Shown here: positions 15,243 to 21,543 of the stretch, piece after piece | Layout of the letters: the number at the start of each line of letters is the position of its first letter | How positions within the stretch are numbered: position 1 is the stretch's first letter | Origin: Ignavibacteriales bacterium | GTDB lineage: Bacteria > Bacteroidota > Ignavibacteria > Ignavibacteriales > Melioribacteraceae | Direction of reading: 5' to 3' | Assembly: GCA_027080245.1 (NCBI GenBank) | Contig: JALWSN010000304.1 | Location: 1 to 21,543, forward strand | DNA length: 21,543 nt | Made by a program: the position numbers and the translations under genes | The notes under the pieces: generated by a model | What the model saw: only the letters and a program-made list of their open reading frames with translations | Databases searched by the model: none | What the model was told of the DNA's origin: nothing

Positions 15243-15794
15243 TTGAGCAAAAAGAAATTCAAAGAAGAGGTAAAAAGAAAGAAACTGCAGAAAATAATTG
15301 TGGGAATATTTTTAATTGTAATAATTATTGCGGGCTTAATGTTTTTTAGTAAAAATAAGAACGCCGAATTAACTCGGCCAATCAACGACGTCGGTTTGTC
15401 TACAATTACTTTCACTAAAAACGGAGAGCTGACATTTCTGGACAAGGAAAATAATTTCCTTGCAAAAATCGACATTGAAATTGCCGACACCGAAGAAAAG
15501 CGCACTCAAGGTTTAATGTTTCGTTCCTCGATGAAAGAAACGCAAGGAATGCTTTTCATTTTTGACAAAGAAGAAATGCAAGCCTTCTGGATGAAGAACA
15601 CAATGATCCCGCTTGATATGATTTTTGTTAACGCAAAGAAAGAGATTGTTAACGTTAGGGCAAACGCGCGCCCATACGACTTAAGTAGCTACACTTCCAC
15701 GGCGCCCGCAAAATACGTGGTGGAAGTAAACGGGGGTTTTTGCAAAAGGCACGGAATTAAAAGCGGAGACAAAATTACTTTCCGAATATTTTGA
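15243..15794 (+). CDS. Membrane-anchored DUF192 protein
   Basis: A 183-residue protein with one N-terminal membrane helix (about residues 17-36) after a very basic start, and a DUF192 domain from about residue 60. The domain's signatures are TQGLMFRSSM, GMLFIFDKEEMQAFWMKNTMIPLDMIFV and YVVEVNGGFCKRHGIKSGD. The helix is either an uncleaved anchor or a signal, placing the domain outside the cytoplasm, as is usual for this family, whose function is unknown. The start is a TTG at 15243 with GAGG five to eight bases upstream (15234-15237); no ATG lies nearby. It is divergent from the hydrolase gene and convergent with the next gene, so it appears to be transcribed alone. The family assignment is firm. 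Confidence 0.92.
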   Translation: MSKKKFKEEVKRKKLQKIIVGIFLIVIIIAGLMFFSKNKNAELTRPINDVGLSTITFTKNGELTFLDKENNFLAKIDIEIADTEEKRTQGLMFRSSMKETQGMLFIFDKEEMQAFWMKNTMIPLDMIFVNAKKEIVNVRANARPYDLSSYTSTAPAKYVVEVNGGFCKRHGIKSGDKITFRIF

Positions 15795-15807
15795 TTCCCC
15801 GAATATT

Positions 15808-16179
15808 TTACTTGATTTTAAAGTAAGTTTCGAACAACTGCAATATTTCATCTTTTATTTTCTTAGGTTCCCACTCAACTTCGTCAATCACTATTTTAAT
15901 GCTCCCGTCTTTTCTAACTCTGAAAATGAAATGACTTTGTCCTTCAACAACCTTACAACATTGCTTCATAAACGGATTTCGAGAGATTTTTCTTAAAATT
16001 CTTTTAGCGGTTTCGTTAGAGGAAATTGGGGATTTTTTAATCCACTCTTCAAGATGATAAGCTGTGGCAATAAAATTAAAAAAATTGTCGCCGTTAGGTT
16101 CATTATTTAACCTTTCGGCTTCCCGCAGTAATTTTTCATAAAGATTTCTCGGCGTTAAAAAATTGTGCTCGGCTTTCAT
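15808..16179 (-). CDS. Uncharacterised small protein (AYHLxxW ... GxSHF type)
   Basis: A 123-residue soluble protein that I cannot name. I choose ATG 16179 because GAGG lies seven bases upstream; the frame stays open further up to 16260, but that part is AT-rich and lacks a start signal. The N-terminal half is a charged helix (LYEKLLREAERL), then NFFNFIATAYHLEEWI. The middle has NPFMKQCCKVVEGQSHFIF. The tail is strand then helix, KIVIDEVEW...ILQLFETYF. The combination AYHLxxWI and, 40-50 residues on, C-x5-GxSHF recalls widespread small helical proteins with a GSKHF motif that I know only as uncharacterised. Some such proteins are HEPN-like, which is a guess here. An inverted repeat lies just upstream. 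It stands alone between a convergent and a divergent gene. Confidence 0.6.
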   Translation of the reverse strand: MKAEHNFLTPRNLYEKLLREAERLNNEPNGDNFFNFIATAYHLEEWIKKSPISSNETAKRILRKISRNPFMKQCCKVVEGQSHFIFRVRKDGSIKIVIDEVEWEPKKIKDEILQLFETYFKIK

Positions 16180-16204
16180 CGTAGTACCTCGCTTTTTAAT
16201 GTCA

Positions 16205-16219
16205 AACAGTAAAACTGTT
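16205..16219. promoter_or_regulatory. Inverted repeat upstream of the uncharacterised gene
   Basis: AACAGT-AAA-ACTGTT is a perfect 15-base inverted repeat, 25-40 bases before the chosen start on the minus strand. Its position fits an operator or a small hairpin in the leader. The rest of the gap 16180-16352 is AT-rich without a gene. Confidence 0.4.
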
Positions 16220-16352
16220 AAAAAATAATAACAAAATAATTTCATTAATGCAATCGTCAATAAATTAATAATTTTTTATTTGAGGAATTATTATTTTAGA
16301 AGAGGTAAACATTTGCACTAACGCGGCGTAACTTTTAAAAATCGGAGGCGAT

Positions 16353-16811
16353 ATGATTGAGGAAAAATTAAAAGAGTTGAACATTGCAATTTCCGAGGCG
16401 CCTAAACCTTTGGCGGCTTACGTTCCAGCCGTTAAAGCGGGCGCGTTTGTTTTTACGGCGGGACAGTTGCCGATGTCCGAAGGAAAACTAATAGCGGCGG
16501 GAAAAGTTCCGTCCGACGTCTCGTTGGAAGACGCACGGAAAGCGGCGGAAGTAAGCGCAATCAATTGTCTTGGCGCGGTTAAATCCGTTGTGGGGGATTT
16601 AAACAAAATAAAAAGAATTGTTAAAGTGTCCGTGTTCGTTAACAGCGCGGAAGGCTTTACCGACCAGCCCAAAGTGGCTAACGGAGCCTCGGAATTGCTT
16701 GGCAAAATTTTCGGCGAAAAAGGCAAACATGCCCGCAGCGCCGTTGGGGTTAATGAATTGCCCCTTAATTCACCGGTCGAAATAGAATTGATTGCCGAAG
16801 TAGAAGAATGA
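16353..16811 (+). CDS. Rid family (RidA/YjgF) protein
   Basis: A 152-residue member of the Rid family, trimeric proteins that hydrolyse reactive enamine/imine intermediates such as 2-aminoacrylate and so protect PLP enzymes. The arginine that binds the substrate carboxylate is R128 in ARSAVGVNELP, and the following SPVEIELIAEV carries the conserved glutamate. The N-terminal part has VFTAGQLPMSEGKL. The length and the sequence around the arginine place it in the longer Rid subgroup often labelled RidA/TdcF-like or endoribonuclease L-PSP, not with the shortest canonical RidA proteins, so deaminase activity is likely but not guaranteed. A strong ribosome site GGAGG (16344-16348) precedes ATG 16353. 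It looks monocistronic, with 87 bases to the next gene. Confidence 0.93.
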   Translation: MIEEKLKELNIAISEAPKPLAAYVPAVKAGAFVFTAGQLPMSEGKLIAAGKVPSDVSLEDARKAAEVSAINCLGAVKSVVGDLNKIKRIVKVSVFVNSAEGFTDQPKVANGASELLGKIFGEKGKHARSAVGVNELPLNSPVEIELIAEVEE

Positions 16812-16898
16812 TTTTAATTTCCATTTCTGCAAATATTTTTTTATTATTGAAACTAAATAACAATTTCGTTGTTAAACTTTGAAAAAACGGATTGTAAA

Positions 16899-17405
16899 AT
16901 GAAAAAACTATTGCTTGTTTTGTTTTTGGGAACGGCCTTTTCTTTGCGGGCGCAATTTAAGAATACCCCTTCGCCCTTTGACAATCCGGATAAAGGAATG
17001 ATTAAGCAACCGACTTCAAGCTTTATTCTTGGCTTTTTGAATCCCGATAATCTTAGCATGCATCATTCCTTTTCTCTTTCTTATTCTTCTTTTGGGAACG
17101 CTGGTTTGGCGCTCGGCATTTACACTAACACGCTTTCTTACAAGCTCAGCAATAAACTGAATTTCTTTCTTCAAACAAGTATTGTTTCCGCTCCTTATTC
17201 TTCGCTAGGGAAAAATTTTACCAATCAAATTAACGGGATCTACATTAGAAGCGCGCGGTTAAATTACCATCCCACAAAAAATACAGCTATTTCAATAGAA
17301 TTCAGCAACGATCCCACGCGCTATTATTACAACCCGTATTATTCAAATAGTTACTTTGGCGATCCATGGTATTCTTTGCCGATGAGCAATATTAACAGGA
17401 AATAA
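16899..17405 (+). CDS. Exported small protein, likely outer-membrane associated
   Basis: A 168-residue exported protein of no family I can name. The start MKKLLLVLFLGTAFSLRAQ at ATG 16899 is a clear signal peptide; the frame is open ten codons further up to a TTG, but that would bury the signal. The mature part begins FKNTPSPFDNPD and contains strands rich in serine, tyrosine and asparagine, SMHHSFSLSYSSF, LALGIYTNTLSYKLSNKLNFFLQTSI and IRSARLNYHPTKNTAISIEF, ending in a tyrosine-rich tail (YYYNPYYSNSYFGD). This alternating pattern suggests an outer-membrane protein with perhaps six to eight strands, though the tail lacks a classic C-terminal aromatic signal. A terminator follows, so it is a single gene or the end of a unit with the Rid gene. 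Confidence 0.75.
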   Translation: MKKLLLVLFLGTAFSLRAQFKNTPSPFDNPDKGMIKQPTSSFILGFLNPDNLSMHHSFSLSYSSFGNAGLALGIYTNTLSYKLSNKLNFFLQTSIVSAPYSSLGKNFTNQINGIYIRSARLNYHPTKNTAISIEFSNDPTRYYYNPYYSNSYFGDPWYSLPMSNINRK

Positions 17406-17428
17406 TATTTTAATTTTAGTAGATTTAG

Positions 17429-17455
17429 TAACCGGATTTGTCCGGTTATTTTTTT
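17429..17455 (+). terminator. Rho-independent terminator after the exported protein gene
   Basis: TAACCGGA (17429-17436), loop TTTG, and TCCGGTTA (17441-17448) form a perfect eight-pair stem followed by seven T. It separates the exported-protein gene from the LytR_C/rsfS/argS unit. Confidence 0.88.
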
Positions 17456-17517
17456 AAATAGCGTTTGGAAACTTTTGGCGAAAGATTGTACTTAATTAAA
17501 AAATTCAAAAAGAAATT

Positions 17518-17994
17518 GTGACTAAATCAAATTATAAAAAGGTTGGGACACGTTATTCCGCGTTAAGCAATCTATTTTTAAACATCCTGATATTTGTGTT
17601 CTCTGTCATTATTATTTACATGGGATATTCCATTTTTTTAAAATTAAGAAACCCCAAACAAGCGGCGTTTCAAAATCAACCAAAAAACAAACCTGCCGAA
17701 ATAATTCAAGCGGAAGTTCTAAACGGCTGCGGCGTAAGTGGATTGGCAGAGCGCTTTACCGATTATCTTAGACTCAACAAAGTTGACGTTGTTAAAGAAG
17801 GCGATTACTCTTCCTTCGACGTGCCGGAAACTTTGGTAATCGACAGAAGAGGCAACAAAGCTAACGCGCTTGAAATCGCTAAAATACTTGGCGTAAAAAA
17901 AAATAACGTCATTCAACAAATCGACGAAAATTTATTGCTCGACGTTTCCGTTATCATTGGAAAAGATTATTTTAAACTAAAACCTGTGAAGTGA
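17518..17994 (+). CDS. Membrane-anchored LytR C-terminal domain protein
   Basis: A 158-residue protein with one membrane helix (about residues 20-42) and an extracytoplasmic LytR_C domain (about 62-153). The domain opens with IIQAEVLNGCGVSGLAERFTDYL and has DVPETLVIDRRGNKANALEIAKILG, both standard. LytR_C is found at the end of LCP wall-polymer transferases but here stands alone, as it often does just before rsfS; its own function is unknown. The start is a GTG at 17518 with only AGAAA upstream; no ATG lies before the membrane helix. It starts 62 bases after a terminator, is followed by rsfS after five bases and so is the first gene of the rsfS-argS unit. Confidence 0.87.
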   Translation: MTKSNYKKVGTRYSALSNLFLNILIFVFSVIIIYMGYSIFLKLRNPKQAAFQNQPKNKPAEIIQAEVLNGCGVSGLAERFTDYLRLNKVDVVKEGDYSSFDVPETLVIDRRGNKANALEIAKILGVKKNNVIQQIDENLLLDVSVIIGKDYFKLKPVK

Positions 17995-17999
17995 ATTAA

Positions 18000-18371
18000 A
18001 TGAACACATTAGAATTTTCAAATGAGATTGCAAAAATCATTCTTTCAAAAAAAGGCTACGACGTTAAAATACTTGATTTGAGGAAGCTTACCTCAATTGC
18101 TGATTATTTCGTTATCTGCTCGGCGGACTCGGACATTCAAGTAAAAGCGATAGCCGACGAAATTGACATGAAGCTAAGCAAAAAGGGAATCAAATGTTTG
18201 CACAAAGAAGGCGAGCTGGCGCTCAATTGGGTCCTGCTCGATTACTTCGACGTGGTAGTGCATGTTTTCAGAAAAGAAACCCGCGAATATTACGGGCTTG
18301 AAAAACTCTGGGGAGACGCCGATATTTTTGAAATTAAAGATGAAGTTAGCGAAGAAAAAAAGGAAGAGTAA
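18000..18371 (+). CDS. rsfS: Ribosome silencing factor RsfS
   Basis: A 123-residue RsfS (Iojap/YbeB) protein, which binds ribosomal protein uL14 on the large subunit and blocks subunit joining in starvation or stationary phase. The family core is complete: LTSIADYFVICSADSDIQVKAIADEI at about residues 30-55, then EGELALNWVLLDYFDVVVHVF and REYYGLEKLWGDA near 92-107. The tail is a short acidic extension (SEEKKEE). It lies five bases after the LytR_C gene and two bases before argS, and its final codons hold the ribosome site of argS. The order LytR_C, rsfS is seen in several phyla. No odd features. Confidence 0.96.
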   Translation: MNTLEFSNEIAKIILSKKGYDVKILDLRKLTSIADYFVICSADSDIQVKAIADEIDMKLSKKGIKCLHKEGELALNWVLLDYFDVVVHVFRKETREYYGLEKLWGDADIFEIKDEVSEEKKEE

Positions 18372-18373
18372 AA

Positions 18374-20002
18374 TTGAAAAAATATCTAGAAGAGATTTTT
18401 GACAAGTTAAAAGCTAAGCTCGATTATTTACAGAACGAACAAATTGATTTTACAATTCCAACGCAAAAATCGTTTGGAGATTTTTCGACCAACGTAGCGC
18501 TGAAATCGGCAAAGAAGGCAAGTAAAAATCCACGCGCAATAGCCGAGGAGATTATTGGAAATTTGGAATACGATCCGAACGTTATCGAGAAAATTGAAAT
18601 TGCAGGTCCGGGATTCATTAATTTTTATTTCAGTTCCAAATTTGTAGTTCGAATAATTAGAGAAATACTGGAAAAGAAAGAAGAGTTTGGAAAGTTCAAT
18701 ATTTTCAAAGGTAAACGCGCCCTCGTTGAATTTGTTTCGGCTAACCCTACAGGTCCTTTAACGGTTGGACACGGCAGGAACGCCGTAATTGGCGACGCCG
18801 TGGCTAAATTGCTTGAACGGATTGGTTACGACGTTGTCAGGGAATATTATTTTAACGACGCCGGAAGACAAATGAAAGTGTTGGGGGAATCCCTGAAATT
18901 GCGTTACTTGCAAAAATTGGGTAGAGAAATTGACTTTCCCGGGGAATATTACCAAGGGGACTACATTGTTGAAATTGCGGAAGAATTAGTAAAAGAATAC
19001 GGCGATAAATTAGTTGTTGAAAGTCCCGAAGGATTTTTCAAGGAAAAGGCGAAGGAAGTAATTTTTGAAGATATTAAAAAAACACTTGGACGTATTGGAA
19101 TTGTTTTCGACAATTTTTACAATGAGCGTTCTCTTTACGACAGTGGAAGAATAGACAAAGTGATCGCTGCATTTAAGGAGAAAAATCTTACTTACGAAAA
19201 AGACGACGCGCTTTGGCTTAAGCTAACGGAGCTTGGAAACGAGGCGGACAAAGTGATTATTAAATCTACCGGCGAACCCACTTACCGATTGCCGGACATC
19301 GCTTACCACATTACAAAATTCGAGCGCGGCTTCGATTTAATGGTCGATTTGTTCGGCTCGGATCACTCTGCAACTTACCCCGACGTGCTTGCCGCTGTAA
19401 AAGCTTTGGGCTACGACGTAAGCAAAGTAAAAGTTTTAATTCACCAGTTTGTTACGGTAATGCAGGGTAGGGAAGTTGTTAAAATGTCTACCCGCAAGGC
19501 TAATTACATTACTCTGGATTATTTAATCGACGAAGCCGGAGCAGACGCGGTTCGGTACTTTTTTATTATGCGCAGCATGACAAGCCATTTGAACTTCGAC
19601 ATTGAACTTGCCAAAAAACAAACCGAAGAAAATCCCGTCTTTTATTTGCAGTATGCGCATGCCCGCATCAGCTCTATTTTACGAGCGGTAAAAGAAGAGG
19701 GGTTGAGCCAGAGCCTTGATTTTATTGAGCTTTTAACGCATCCTGCAGAATTAAATCTGATTAAAAAATTGCACGGATTCAAAGACGAGATTTTGTTAGC
19801 CGCTCTCAACTACGAACCGCACAGACTTGCCAATTATTTGGAAGAACTCTCTTCCTACTTCCACAAATTTTACACCGAATGCCGCATAATAGGTTCGGAA
19901 GAAAAACTTGCTTCGGCAAGAATTTCTTTAATAATTGCCGTTAAACAAGTACTTAAAATTGGATTGAATTTATTGGGTATCAATGCGCCGGAAAGGATGT
20001 AA
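18374..20002 (+). CDS. argS: Arginyl-tRNA synthetase
   Basis: A full-length class I arginyl-tRNA synthetase (542 residues). It charges tRNA-Arg with arginine and needs the tRNA to form the adenylate. The N-terminal additional domain, about residues 1-95, is followed by SANPTGPLTVGHGRNAVIGD, where the HIGH motif reads T130-V-G-H133. The KMSKS loop is K370-M-S-T-R. The C-terminal DALR-type anticodon-binding helices include YLQYAHARISSI, and the chain ends LLGINAPERM, as in most bacterial ArgS. The start is TTG 18374, with AGGAAG at 18361-18366, two bases after rsfS. The replaced first histidine of the HIGH motif is the only unusual point and may be normal in this lineage. Neighbours suggest cotranscription with rsfS and the GH13 gene 21 bases on. 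Confidence 0.96.
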   Translation: MKKYLEEIFDKLKAKLDYLQNEQIDFTIPTQKSFGDFSTNVALKSAKKASKNPRAIAEEIIGNLEYDPNVIEKIEIAGPGFINFYFSSKFVVRIIREILEKKEEFGKFNIFKGKRALVEFVSANPTGPLTVGHGRNAVIGDAVAKLLERIGYDVVREYYFNDAGRQMKVLGESLKLRYLQKLGREIDFPGEYYQGDYIVEIAEELVKEYGDKLVVESPEGFFKEKAKEVIFEDIKKTLGRIGIVFDNFYNERSLYDSGRIDKVIAAFKEKNLTYEKDDALWLKLTELGNEADKVIIKSTGEPTYRLPDIAYHITKFERGFDLMVDLFGSDHSATYPDVLAAVKALGYDVSKVKVLIHQFVTVMQGREVVKMSTRKANYITLDYLIDEAGADAVRYFFIMRSMTSHLNFDIELAKKQTEENPVFYLQYAHARISSILRAVKEEGLSQSLDFIELLTHPAELNLIKKLHGFKDEILLAALNYEPHRLANYLEELSSYFHKFYTECRIIGSEEKLASARISLIIAVKQVLKIGLNLLGINAPERM

Positions 20003-20023
20003 TTCAATAATAATGGAGTTTAA

Positions 20024-21543
20024 ATGAAACTTAAATATTTGACGTTAGGAATAATCTTTTTTGCAATAAATGTTTACTCTCAAGTCCTTACTTGGCATCC
20101 GTATTTCTTTACGGACACAAGCGCCGTAACAATCACTTACGATGCATCTTTGGGAAACGGCGCGCTTAAAAATGTTTTCCCGGTTTACTACCACACGGGC
20201 GTGATTACTGATTTAAGCGCTACACCAAACGATTGGCGCTACGTTGTTACCCAATGGGGCAACTCGGATCCCAAATACGTAATGCGCTACGCAGGCGGCT
20301 CAAAATGGCAATTAACCATCGACAACGTTCGTAAATTTTACAGCGTTCCCGAGGGAGAGAAAATCCTTAAGTTGGCTTTTGTTTTTCGCAATGACGACGG
20401 AAGTGTTGTGGGACGGGCGGCAGACGGTAGCGATATGTTCGTTCCCCTTTCCGCAAAGGGCTTTAACGTTTCCATTATTTCGCCTTCCGCGCAACCATTG
20501 TTCCTTAATATTGGCGATAGCCTCAAAATTGAAGCAATAAGTCAACTTGCAAAATCGCTCTCCCTTTACTTGAACGATTCTTTAATTGCAATTACACAGC
20601 AGGACACAATCATTAAAAAAATAGGAATTTCCGAATACGGGAAAAAAAGAATTATTGCCACTGCCGTCGATTCCTCGGGCAATCAGGCTTCGGATTCCAC
20701 TTATTTTGTTGTTCGGAATCCCCGGTTAACAATAGAAACCCAACCTGCGGGAACAATTGAAGGAATTAATTACCTGAACGATTCTACAGTTACGCTTGTG
20801 CTGTTCGCGCCAAAGAAAAAATTTGTTTACGTAATTGGAGATTTTAATAATTGGGAAGTAGACCCGGCTTACGAAATGAAGCAAACTCCCGACGGCGACA
20901 GATGGTGGCTTACAATTACAGGACTAAAGCCCGGTAAGGAATATGCCTTTCAATATTTCGTAGACGCTTCGATACGTATTGCCGACCCGTACGCCGATAA
21001 AGTTTTAGACCCCTGGAACGATAAGTTTATTGATTCCCAGACCTACCCCAATTTGATTCAATATCCTTACGGTAAAACAACGGAATATGTTTCGGTTTTA
21101 CAAACGGCGCAAAAGCCGTTCAATTGGACGGACGACAATTACAAAAAGCCGTCCAAAGAAAAGCTTGTTATTTATGAGCTTTTAGTGCGCGACTTTGTTA
21201 AAACCCATAATTACCAGACTCTTCGCGACACAATAAGTTATTTCAAGAAGTTAGGCGTTAATGCAATTGAACTAATGCCTGTAATGGAATTTGACGGCAA
21301 CTTAAGCTGGGGTTACAATCCGGCGTTTTTGTTTGCGCCGGACAAATATTACGGAACCAAAAATGCCTTGAAGGAATTTATTAACGAATGCCACAAACAA
21401 AACATTGCGGTTATTTTGGACATTGTGCTAAACCATACTTTCGGACAGTCGCCTTTCGTAAGGCTTTACTCGTTGGGAAAATACGGTCCGCCTTCAAAGG
21501 ACAATCCTTGGCTTAACCCGGATATGAACCCTTCCCAATCGGG
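20024..21543 (+). CDS. Secreted GH13 alpha-amylase family enzyme, 3' part outside window
   Basis: The first 506 residues of an exported glycoside hydrolase; the frame is open to the end of the window. ATG 20024 follows GGAG at 20014-20017, and residues 1-20 (MKLKYLTLG...VYSQ) are a signal peptide. Residues about 20-155 form a domain with VTITYDASLGNG, then YHTGVITDLS, NDWRYVVTQWG and FYSVPEGEKILKLAFVFRN, which often precedes Bacteroidota amylases. A second beta domain (about 165-235) is followed by a CBM48/isoamylase-like domain with VYVIGDFNNW at 268-277. The GH13 barrel starts near KLVIYELLVRDF (380) and shows conserved region I, D466-IVLN-H471. The catalytic Asp and Glu lie beyond the window. 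It probably cleaves alpha-glucans outside the cytoplasm; amylase versus pullulanase cannot be told. Confidence 0.9.
   Translation, partial: MKLKYLTLGIIFFAINVYSQVLTWHPYFFTDTSAVTITYDASLGNGALKNVFPVYYHTGVITDLSATPNDWRYVVTQWGNSDPKYVMRYAGGSKWQLTIDNVRKFYSVPEGEKILKLAFVFRNDDGSVVGRAADGSDMFVPLSAKGFNVSIISPSAQPLFLNIGDSLKIEAISQLAKSLSLYLNDSLIAITQQDTIIKKIGISEYGKKRIIATAVDSSGNQASDSTYFVVRNPRLTIETQPAGTIEGINYLNDSTVTLVLFAPKKKFVYVIGDFNNWEVDPAYEMKQTPDGDRWWLTITGLKPGKEYAFQYFVDASIRIADPYADKVLDPWNDKFIDSQTYPNLIQYPYGKTTEYVSVLQTAQKPFNWTDDNYKKPSKEKLVIYELLVRDFVKTHNYQTLRDTISYFKKLGVNAIELMPVMEFDGNLSWGYNPAFLFAPDKYYGTKNALKEFINECHKQNIAVILDIVLNHTFGQSPFVRLYSLGKYGPPSKDNPWLNPDMNPSQS

Noticed and set aside
15782..15809. Direct repeat CCGAATATTTT at 15782-15792 and 15799-15809 between convergent genes
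   Set aside because: It cannot form a good hairpin, one copy is the end of a coding region, and two short AT-rich copies can arise by chance.
16180..16260. Longer form of the uncharacterised minus-strand gene up to 16260
   Set aside because: The extension would translate the palindrome and an AT-rich leader, and ATG 16179 has GAGG at a good distance.
16858..16874. Inverted repeat TAACAA-TTTCG-TTGTTA before the exported-protein gene
   Set aside because: A short A-T rich stem without a T tract; no clear role as terminator or operator.

Overview
The window is a contiguous stretch of a low-GC bacterial chromosome with tightly packed genes, many start/stop overlaps and no rRNA, tRNA, insertion sequence or CRISPR array that I can see. 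Several things point to the Bacteroidota/Chlorobiota side of the FCB group, most plausibly an Ignavibacteria-like organism: a TonB-receptor-type barrel, signal peptides ending in AQ/SQ, a secreted GH13 enzyme with a Bacteroidota-style N-terminal domain, and promoter-like elements resembling TAnnTTTG. Shine-Dalgarno sequences are clear on several genes, which argues against a typical Bacteroidia genome. The lineage is an inference; no marker gene settles it.

Layout. (1) 3-1550: the 3' part of an AMMECR1 gene and a complete Memo gene, two thirds of the AmmeMemoRadiSam set, followed by an ArsC/Spx-like thioredoxin-fold gene. (2) 1720-6753: a TetR repressor with an operator-like repeat cluster at its start, then an MMPL/RND transporter, a periplasmic LolA-like protein and an outer-membrane barrel, all overlapping or a few bases apart. 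This looks like one envelope-spanning transport system for a hydrophobic substrate. (3) 6810-9269: a mitochondrial-type aconitase with its own promoter region and a strong terminator. (4) 9388-11373 (minus): a diverged TonB-receptor-like barrel. (5) 11601-12436: an HU-family protein and a convergent membrane protein that share one terminator. (6) 12570-13842: an ECF sigma factor, a membrane anti-sigma candidate and a YbjQ-family protein, joined by two ATGA overlaps. (7) 13844-15159 (minus): an EVE-domain protein coupled to an alpha/beta hydrolase. (8) 15243-17448: a membrane-anchored DUF192 protein, an uncharacterised minus-strand gene, a Rid-family deaminase and a small exported protein ended by a terminator. 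(9) 17518-21543: a LytR_C protein, RsfS, arginyl-tRNA synthetase and a secreted GH13 enzyme that runs off the window.

The best candidates for a less-described system are the TetR/MMPL/LolA-like/barrel operon with its operator cluster, and the sigma/anti-sigma/YbjQ module. Most of the rest is housekeeping or envelope function. No intergenic gap exceeds 300 bases; the largest, 11374-11600, separates the divergent barrel and HU genes.
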